DNA from: Solicoccozyma terricola
Taxonomy: Eukaryota; Basidiomycota; Tremellomycetes; Filobasidiales; Piskurozymaceae
Direction of reading: 5' to 3'
DNA length: 15,168 bases
Assembly (NCBI GenBank): GCA_001600875.1
Contig: BCLD01000023.1
Location: 152,556 to 167,723, forward strand
Part shown: positions 7,248-15,168 of the stretch, in pieces
Layout of the letters: the number at the start of each line of letters is the position of its first letter
Numbering within the stretch: the stretch's first letter is position 1
Translations under genes and position numbers: made by a program
The notes under the pieces: generated by a model
Databases searched by the model: none
What the model was told of the DNA's origin: nothing
What the model saw: the letters and a program-made list of their open reading frames with translations, nothing else

Positions 7248-9349
7248 CTACGCTTCCTTCGGTTTATAGAATACTTTCACAAACTTCCCGTTCCTCTTGA
7301 CGTAAGTCGATTTGAATCCTCGGGGTGTACCCTGGAATTTGACGGTCGGGACGGCTGTAGAGACGGGATTGGCAGCCGCAACAGGTAGGTTCCAGTTTGG
7401 AAGAGTGGTTCTGTTCGAGGTGGAAGACGAAGTTGAAGCTGAGGTGGAAGTCGCAGTCAATGTCACCGCCCCAGAGCCTGTCGCCAGATTCGTCAAACTT
7501 TGGCCCAATCTCGAAGGTCGAAGTCTTTTCTCTCGTGGAACCAATAGAGATACTTCGATCTCAGCGATAGTGTGGGCGGCCGTCACTTCCTGTGAAAGAG
7601 ATGCGGGAAATGAAGCAAGAAACATGGAGAGGGAAGATCAGCTATCTTCGTGTGTCGGCGATACCCACCGCACTTACCCTATTCTTTATCACTTCAATCT
7701 CCCTATCTGTCAGCCGTGACGGTTTTCCCTTGTTCAACTTTGGTGCCCAATGGCTCCCCATCTTAGTATTCGGGACATGTCCTAGGTCTACATCCGCCTC
7801 GACTGCCTTCGCTTCTTGTAGTTTCAAAAGCAGCGACTTCGCTTGTTGGACAGATCGGGAAGTCGTACGTTCCGATTTGAGCGGTCTGTTGAGTGGACGC
7901 GGTTCCTCGTCGTCATCGGATTCTGCTTCCAGTTGCGCGTTGGCTTCAACATCTTTAGAGTCTTGAGAAGCGCTCGAGGATGCAACGGATTCTCTCGTCG
8001 AAATTCGAGTGACCAATGTTTTGGGAGGGAGCCGAAGAGCGTCAGGTTCGATCGTTTCCGCGACAATGAGCTCGATATCCTGACTCTCCTCCTGCCCTTC
8101 TACGACTTCCCTACCTTCCAACTTCAACTTTCGAAGCATAGTCTCTTTAGGAACGACCCATGAGATAAATTCGTTGGGGTTGTCCAGCGAGACCCTAGTG
8201 ATGACATAGTCTCCGTTTGAGTTGATCCTCTGGCCAGCTGACTGTGGGTTGTCGTCATCGCACCCATCCGTGTCCTTCTCGCCATCCCCCTTGCTCAAAT
8301 TCCAAGGCAATGCCAGCCTCGGCTTGCACTCCTTTTCGAGTTCCTCTTTTGTCTTGACAATCGTGATCAACAAGTCTGGGTTTTCATTCGATATGAAAGA
8401 GCGAAGTTGATCCCCGTTTGGTAAGGTAATAGTCCCCGCCTCGAACGGACGAGCGTACTGAGCGTTCTGCGGAGAGTCGTGAAGCTGCTGGCCATTGTTT
8501 ACAGCAAGGTGGCGATGTGAGACGACTTCGTTCTGATCTTTGGAGGGAATTGATTGGAGATCGCCTTGAGGGAGATCCACCTCGGCTGGGATGCCTTCGA
8601 TGAGGGGAGGAGATGTGTGAAAGTTCTTGATATCGTTGTAGACATCGTACAGGTCGTAGTCGATGACAACTTCATCCTCCGCCTTCCCCTCGCCGATCAC
8701 ACCAAGGATTTTTTCCAAATTAACGTGGCCTAGGAGTTTGACAGGCGTGTCGGCACCATCGCCGTGAGCGAATTGGCGAATGGAAGAGTCAACGAGACGA
8801 GAATCGCGAACAACCTCTCCCATTTGTGGAACATGATGAGTACCTGCCGTGATGCGTAGTGTATGCTTTATCGGGTGGGGATTTGGAGGTTCGACATTTA
8901 GCCACGGTTTTGATCCGGTGCTAGCCAGCGATGACGCCGGAGATGGCGAAACCGACGACAAATTTGTTTCAATGTCCAACGAGTATCGACGCTGTGCACC
9001 AGGGCTGATGGTACTTGGTGTTGGCGACAATGTTGTGTAAGCGGAGGTGTCAGAGTGAAGCTTGGCGGGGAGTGATAGCGGTCGGTCATTCTTCCAGGCT
9101 TTTGATAGCGGGACGAGCATCAAATCTCGTAGACGTGGATGTGAATGAGAGGGTGGCGGAGATGACTGAATAAATTGGGAGAGGTGGAGAAGAAAAGCAG
9201 TTTGATTAATATAAAGGATGTCAAGAAGGAAATGACTACGGTCGATGTAGCCATCAGTAATCAAGCATAAGACTCACAGAGATCCCGTCATCGGACGTTG
9301 GTGGAGAGGTGAAGACCGGGGATCCGGCCGTATAATGAGAAGGTTGCAT
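7248..9349 (-). CDS. Gene 2: three-exon hypothetical protein, 633 aa
   Basis: Function not recognised. Exon 1 is 9349-9278 (24 codons from an in-frame ATG), intron 1 is 9277-9166 (GTGAGT...TTTATTCAG, 112 nt), exon 2 is 9165-7678 (496 codons), intron 2 is 7677-7590 (GTAAGT...CTTTCACAG, 88 nt) and exon 3 is 7589-7248 (113 codons plus stop). Both introns are phase 0 with near-consensus donors. The N-terminus is Ser/Pro-rich. More ordered-looking segments include GHVNLEKILGVIGEG followed by an acidic Tyr/Asp stretch (about 175-210), AGTITLPNGDQLRSFI (about 275-290) and NGDYVITRVSLDNPNEFISW (about 345-365). An acidic run AESDDDEE precedes a predicted helix near 460-480. The C-terminus is basic and Tyr/Lys-rich (TPRGFKSTYVKRNGKFVKVF). 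There is no signal peptide or membrane segment. The ordered blocks suggest a conserved fungal protein, but I assign no role. Confidence 0.8.
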
Positions 9350-9472
9350 ATGAGGAGGAGAAAGGGTGGATGTCGAGTTGCAGTAAAAACTGTTAAGGTG
9401 AGGTGAGGTCGCTTCCGAGATGAAGTGAAGTGGGAAAGGAACAGCGGGAGGTATAGGTATAGGTCAAGTATC

Positions 9473-9491
9473 ATATATATAGGATATATAT
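9473..9491 (-). promoter_or_regulatory. TATA-like double AT block upstream of gene 2
   Basis: Two runs of alternating A and T, 9473-9481 and 9484-9491, are separated by GG. They lie about 125-142 nt upstream of the gene 2 ATG, a plausible place for a TATA element given a short 5' leader. Orientation is assigned only from proximity to gene 2. Confidence 0.4.
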
Positions 9492-9682
9492 CTAACCAGT
9501 TTCAGCGGAGGGGAGAGATAATCAAACAGGCATTGCGTTTTTTGGAACGCTCTTAAAGCCCATCATGAAGGTGAACAAAAGAAGATGGTCAAGAGTGTGT
9601 GTCGAGGAATGCACATCGCACGCGTTCCCGCACCCGGAGGGAGAAGGATGGTGTGAACAACAGATGATCGATGACCAGTGTC

Positions 9683-9744
9683 GGGAGGAGAGGAGAGAAG
9701 AGGAGAGGAAGGGAAGGGGAGAGGAGAGGAGAGGAAGGGAAGAA
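9683..9744. repeat. 62-nt uninterrupted polypurine tract
   Basis: Every base from 9683 to 9744 on the plus strand is A or G, built from GAGGAGAGGA- and GGAAGGGA-like words with partial mirror symmetry. It lies 334-395 nt upstream of the gene 2 ATG. On the gene 2 strand it is a CT-rich tract, a common feature of fungal promoters. Its length and purity would also allow triplex-type DNA. Confidence 0.9.
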
Positions 9745-10465
9745 CACCATTCGATGAAGAAGCAGTCGATCAACAAGAGGAGTCGGCGCTTGGGTCTTCT
9801 GCTTTATGGGGCACTTGGTGTCAATAGGTTTGTGTCAAACTTTTCTTGACGTGACAAACAACGATCAATCTGCCTCTGCCTGCCTCTGCGCCGCCTTTGG
9901 ACTTGAACGGTAATTACACCCAACATCAAGGATTCTTTACCATCATTACGATTATCCCTCTCATTGCCTTTCAATCGGATCTTGACTGCTCGGCTTTCTC
10001 TTACCTCGAGCCGGCTTTGACAGGCAAAAGTAGGATCCTCGAAAAGGAGCGAACCCCCCATCCCGGCTCAGTCGATTTCAATGTTATTCGAAAACGAAAA
10101 AAATGGAGTTTTCCTCCCGTCTCCGATCAGGAAACAATGCTCAAGGGGGTCAAAATCGTACATGGTACCAAAGTCGAGATGCGGTACGATAATGGTTATG
10201 AAGGGAGAGATATGAAAAGGAAGGGGTGGGCAGGTGGTTCGCAGTCAAGGTAGGAATGTTTCAGCTAACCGTGGGTAAAAGGCAAGATGTTCGAGGGATA
10301 GGCGCCAATCGGGTATCGTTAAACCAGAAGGGATTTTCTCTTCGCCTCTGTCCTCCCACAAACGCAAGTATCTCCGTCCGCCTTGGGATCTGTTTTTTTG
10401 GCCGGTTTGTTTGTTTGTTGTGATGAGGAGAGGGAGCGAGGGCGTGAGTGGTTGGTGAATGGTGA

Positions 10466-13400
10466 ATGGACCTTCGAGAGTCTGTTATGGGGGTCCGTTT
10501 TGACTTTGGAACCAACCTGAAGGGCATCGAATATCTATCTTCAGCTGACTTTGACTTTGGTACAAACAGGCTCTTTAGCTCTGATCGATTGGAAAACAAC
10601 TCAAACTCCGTTCTTCAACCCGGGTATACACCGTCTCTTTCCACGATTTCTCCTTGCCAACCATCCATCGACCCGCATCAACTGAACCGCCTTCTTATCC
10701 TTTTCGAGATGTTTCCTCCAGGTCTCGGTAAGACTCTATCGACATTCTCTTTGTCTGATATGAACCAAGGAATTCCGATTCGACACGGTCAAAGTAATGA
10801 GAACTCTCTGTCCCGTACGCGGATGAATAAGATATCCAGTACGTTCACCATATCCAATGGTGTTCGTGGACATCGATTCCACGAGAGTGATAACAATCCT
10901 TTAAGGAAGAAGGTGTCCTCCGCGGCGCTCTCGATATCCGATCGATTTGTTGGGAGGAATCAAGGGAAAGGCAAGAATGATGGACATGGAATCCTCAACA
11001 AGATCTCGACCACGTTCTCACCATCTAACCCCTTACGCAAAAAGTTCTCTCGAATGTTCTCAATGTCGGATCAGTGTGAACCATCTTCACCCTCATCATC
11101 ATCGTCACCTCCACCGACACCTAAAGACGCCTACCGACGTGTTGGTGGTCCGTTACGGAGACTCGCAATTCCAACCTGGTTCGAAAACAATAGCTCTCAT
11201 CCGGCTATGAGTTTACCTATGGCGAGTGATGGAAGAGAGGATGGGTTGGGGATAGGGAATCGTTTGGGCAACGTTTGGGAGGTCGGTTTGGACAGAGTGG
11301 GATTTGGAATTGGAGACGATGAAATTGATGAAGTGGTGATGATTGGAGGCAATGACGAAGGAGGAGATGGTCTCTGTGACGTTGGCATTGTGTGTGGAGA
11401 TACATTCCAGGACGAAAAGGAATGGATTCAAGGTCATTCCGATGAATCTAGTGAGTCTGTCTCGCTGCAATGTTCCGTCTTGCTCTCGCAGTTGTTGACC
11501 GCCACTTGCTGCTCTTACGCACACATTACTTGGGTTGAATCTCTGACAGTCGACACCAGTGATCTATCTCCATCGTCACCACCGCCACCAGCGTCGTCCT
11601 CTTCCATTTCATCACTCTCTTCACTCCCACCATCCCTCGGAATACATTTTCTTCAGCGTCAACCAAGGACTCGAACGCGAGCGTCAAAGAACGTCGAGAC
11701 GGTTTATACATCATCAGCAGTCAATCCCACTGATCACGACCATCAACATCGGCATGCGGATGAAGAAGAAAACGATTATGCGACCAGAGGGAGAAGGTTC
11801 CCCATGTCGGAAATAGAGGTATTATCAACAAATTCCAACAACAATAAATTGACGGCCACCACGACATCGTCGTCAGGCACTGCAGTAACCGCACGCACCC
11901 CACCATCCCTACCACGGTTGGAGTTTGATTTATTCCACTGGGAAGATATCATCGACAATCGTTCCATTGCTATTCAGCCGGCAGAGGAGATGGAGAGAGT
12001 GAAAGCGGAAGAGGTTGTGGGAATGGGACCGCTGTATCCAAGTCCATCGGTATGGACGTCGTCATCATCGTCGCTGTGGTTGGCATCGGCGTCCTCACAA
12101 CGACCGCATCCCTTGTCTTCACCACCATCAAATCCCATCGGTCTCGCTCCATCTCCCAACGATATTCAAACCCATCACCCTGGTATCCACCTCCTTTCAT
12201 CGGAAATCAACGCCGCATTCACCATCGTCTCCGATATCAAACGAGTCTTGGAATTTGGAAATCAGAGAGGTTGGATAGAGTTGGTGAGTTGGGAGTCTGG
12301 ACGGTGTGGCCGGATACTTGGAACAGTGGTCCGGGTTGCAATTTATAATACATAACTGATTATAAATCACATTCGCTTCATCTTCCCTATTCCTCCTTCT
12401 CGTCCTCTTCTTCCTATTCCTATTCCGCCGAAGCAGTCTCTCAACCTCGTAACAACGCTCTCCTCCGTTTGTAAACTCCTCGAGACGATTAAAAGCGGGA
12501 AATGGAGAAAATTATCGGCGGAGTGAGTGGATCTCGTTGGGATGTTTATTTTGGAGCGGGGTACTCCTATCCGTGTGGTGAAGAGAAATCGACGTTTAGA
12601 CATTCCGGGACTGACTCGCTATTTATTCTTTCTCTCTCTCTCTCTATACATGTCCTTCTTTTCCTCTTGCTCTCTCGCTCCCTAGTCTTTCACTTCTCCT
12701 TTCACGACTTGCCGAATTACTGGGACTTGCTGCTCGATCGATCGAACCCTCCCATCCTCCTCCTGATCCAACTTCTTCTTCTCATCATCGCCAACCTCAA
12801 GCTCAACCTCTACCTCTACCTCAATCCCGGTCCCAGTCCCAATCTCATCATTTTAATTACCTGGACTGGCATCGCATCGGTGTGGATGGAAACCTGATCA
12901 TCCAAGATATTGAAGGGTATTTGAATGATTTGAGGTTTCGATTTAAGGGGGTAAGGGAGGTTGGGAGGGAGGGTGTTGATCCTGATGTTGACGTCGCCGC
13001 CGATGTGAACAAGGTGAAGGATCGATTGATGAGAGTGAGAAGGGTTGAAGGTCCGGATGCGGACGTCGACGTCGTCATCGTCGATGTGGACAAGGTGGAT
13101 GGGAACCGAAAATCTCAACTCGAGGAGACGGTCGAACTGGATAACAAACAGCGAGACGTCGAGAAGAAAGAACCTTTCGATGCATCTCACGTAGACGTCT
13201 ACGAGAACCCACCACAGTATCTGCAAGAAGGAACCGAGGACGGGAAAGTAGTTTCTTCTTACTCGGGCGCGGGGTTACCACACCTATCGTTCGTCTCAGT
13301 CCCGGTAAAATCTTCAACGAGCATTCCAACAGGATCTACATTGCTTCATCCTCGTTGTCGTCGGAAGCACGAGGAGGAGGAGGAGGAGGAGGAGGAGGAG

Positions 13401-15116
13401 GAGGAGGAGGAGGAGGAGGATGAGGAGGACGGGGTATCACCAGCGCGGCCACGAGAGGTTACCCCGCACTGCGATGCAACACCGTCAGCTTCATCTTCAT
13501 TGGAGTCAGAGCGTTTCGTAGATGCTCCTACTCCGCCTCCACCGTCGAGGAATGGTCGTATTGCGCAGCGAGGGAGGATCAATATGGATATGACGTCGAC
13601 GAAGTCACCGTTGTTGATCTTGTCTCCAGCGTTCTCCTCCTCGGCATCACCACCGAATATCACAACTCCCACATCCTCATCTCAAAAATCAACCACCACC
13701 CCTTTTTGCCCTTCACGGTCGTCGACGATTCCGAAACTCGGGGCATCTCCGTTCCTGTCCACCTTGCTAGGGAGGTCGGACGCTCAAACTCCTGGGATGA
13801 AAGTGAGGATGGAGTCCATCAATGAGACGAAAAGCGTCACTCTATCTGCTATCACGCCACCTCGTCCTTCCTCCAGTTCCATCGGAGCGATCACTCGAAC
13901 GCCGCTGCGGCTATCACCACCACCACCACCACCTCCTCCTTGCCGCGCTGTCATACCCTCACCCACCATCCGTCGTCCAGGCGCATCGGCCACGATCTCT
14001 AGCACCCACGCATCGCTCCAATCGGATACCACCACACCTACCTTTTCCCAAGTCACCGACTTGGTCAAGACCGTCCTCGAACAACAGCAATCCGCCATCC
14101 TCATGGGTTTCTTCATGGGTAGTATGAGATTGGGATCACTGGGTGTGCAGTCTGACTCGACTTCGACATCGAGCTCTCCGGTCCGGTCTTCTCCACCAAC
14201 AAGTAGGACACGGAATCGGAACTCGGTCGTGTCCTTCCGACTGTCCAACAGCTTGCCGGTCGCCTCGCCGCGTTTGAAACAATGGGTAGGTGGACCTACG
14301 ATATCAGATGATGGCGACGAAGCGGAACAGACAGACAGTCATCCCAATATCACCTCCCTCGACGTTTTATCACCGCCGTCATCGTCTGATAATACCTCGC
14401 TTCCCTCCATCCCGAAGGATGCGGCGAGGAAGGAATCAACCCGCCGACATCCACTCGCCACCACTGACGAAAGCTCGACCTGGGGACCATCATCGGCCCT
14501 CCCACACGTTGTAGCCTCATCGTTGGACATCAGCGGCGCTCACATCGCTGAAGACATCATCAACGACTTTGACGGCTGCGCTTCTACTGTATCTGGCTCC
14601 ATCGATGGCCCCGGTGCTCCCTCCAAATCGGACTCCTACTATCATCTCGGTACTTCCTCGATCGCTGATGAAGTTCGGGACAAGTCGTTTGTGGCCGGCC
14701 ACACGACGTCACCATCCTCATCGCTTGATAACTGGTCGTTTTACGATGGCACTCCCGCTGATTTTGACGGCCAATTCTTCGAATTCGAAGCGGCACAAGC
14801 TATCGCCTTTTCCCCACGTCCAAGGGTCGTATGGGAGAGTAACGGCGATGATGGGGATGCCGGAGCGGGTGACGTCAAAGACAGGGAGCTCAAAGACCGG
14901 GATGTCCATGGAACGGACATCGGAGAGAGAGAGGAGTTGACTGTGGAGAGTGGGGACGTCAGAGACCTCTACTCCCTCCCCCGGACCATGGATACGATCG
15001 ACCACGAACTCAAAAGTTTTAGGCCGGAAGGCACACACCCGCTCCCGACGTTCTATCGATGTCATGGGGATGTGAGTTTGATTCCAAGTATCCTCGCCAA
15101 GAAGACGACGCGGTGA
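10466..15116 (+). CDS. Gene 3: large four-exon low-complexity protein, 1411 aa
   Basis: Function not recognised. Exons are 10466-11450, 11550-12283, 12437-12522 and 12686-15116. Introns 1-3 all start GTGAGT and end GACAG, AAGCAG and CCCTAG. The joined frame is 4236 nt without a stop, and ATG 10466 directly follows an in-frame TGA. Order of features: FDFGTN twice (12-17, 29-34); five short Lys/Ser/Phe motifs (86-202); Ser/Pro-rich and acidic linkers; a helical, Leu-rich segment built from exons 2, 3 and 4 (about 550-620), which is the best candidate folded domain; a second compact block around 660-685 (GVDGNLIIQDIEGYLNDL); Asp/Val duplications (700-742); 16 Glu codons (831-846); a Pro run near 1013; and a hydrophobic segment TVLEQQQSAILMGFFMGSM (about 1064-1082). 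There is no signal peptide. The stop lies in CGGTGAGA, so a further donor there cannot be excluded because the window ends 52 nt later. It could be a scaffold or signalling protein, but that is only a guess from composition. Confidence 0.75.
13371..13418 (+). repeat. GAG trinucleotide repeat coding for polyglutamate
   Basis: Sixteen consecutive GAG codons in gene 3 exon 4 give Glu16, followed by Asp-Glu-Glu-Asp. The codon purity (no GAA) points to recent slippage expansion. The length may differ between strains. Confidence 0.95.
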
Positions 15117-15168
15117 GATAGATTCACACGAGAATTTCCAGTCGAAGAAAAAGAAAAGAAAAAAGAAC

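Larger units (their letters stand above)
9350..10465. other. Divergent intergenic region of genes 2 and 3
   Basis: These 1116 bp should carry the promoters of both divergent genes. They contain the TATA-like blocks and the purine tract listed separately, CT-rich short repeats near 9869-9890, and a GTTT-type run near 10403-10418. A frame open on the plus strand from about 9897 to 10253 has no ATG near its start and no convincing splice connection to gene 3, so I leave it unannotated. It could be a 5' leader or an unseen upstream exon. Confidence 0.5.

Noticed and set aside
7312..8163. Plus-strand frames of 106-135 codons
   Set aside because: They are antisense shadows of gene 2, whose spliced minus-strand frame explains the region with consensus introns.
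9897..10253. Open plus-strand stretch of 118 codons upstream of gene 3
   Set aside because: It has no ATG near its beginning. No donor/acceptor pair joined it convincingly to exon 1 of gene 3, which has its own ATG just after a TGA.
15104..15168. Possible additional intron at the end of gene 3 (GTGAGA donor at the stop codon)
   Set aside because: The only downstream AG candidates give an intron of about 36 nt and the window ends. The TGA stop with an A-rich 3' flank is the simpler reading.
1..15168. tRNA, rRNA, CRISPR array, telomere repeat or biosynthetic cluster
   Set aside because: No tRNA B-box-like GGTTCGAATCC, no rRNA-like block, no regularly spaced direct repeats with unique spacers, no telomeric array and no recognisable enzyme domain was seen by eye.

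Overview
The window looks like nuclear DNA of a basidiomycete fungus. Coding capacity only becomes continuous when short GT-AG introns (about 53-163 nt) are removed, donors are GTGAGT/GTAAGT/GTATGT/GTACGT, and the proteins are long, Ser/Pro-rich and low in complexity. This resembles Tremellomycetes (Cryptococcus/Kwoniella relatives), but the lineage is an inference from style, not from a marker gene. No rRNA, tRNA, CRISPR or bacterial-type operon was seen.

Left part (1-3088): repeat- and transposon-derived DNA without a convincing gene. Two divergent copies of the same LTR-like unit (152-480 on +, 2759-3088 on -, 329 and 330 bp, both TG...CA) face each other in inverted orientation. Both carry a 20-bp minisatellite. 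Around and between them lie a 49-bp tandem repeat, a pair of direct repeats 552 bp apart sharing a perfectly conserved 33-bp hairpin core, a 21-bp x2 repeat, a 20-bp x6 repeat and a 28-bp x2 repeat. No reverse transcriptase, integrase or gag reading frame was recognised.

Right part (3715-15116): three spliced protein genes of unrecognised function. Gene 1 (+, 3715-6264, about nine exons, about 626 aa) and gene 2 (-, 7248-9349, three exons, 633 aa) are convergent, separated by 983 bp. Gene 2 and gene 3 (+, 10466-15116, four exons, 1411 aa) are divergent, separated by 1116 bp containing TATA-like blocks and a 62-nt pure purine tract. Gene 3 unites two long reading frames that look separate before splicing. 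Its N-terminal third holds five copies of a short Ser/Phe motif.

No pathway connects the three genes on sequence evidence. The most useful results are the exon structures, the possible exitron-like (frame-keeping) introns in genes 1 and 3, and the inverted LTR pair. I found no clear evidence for a new multi-gene system.
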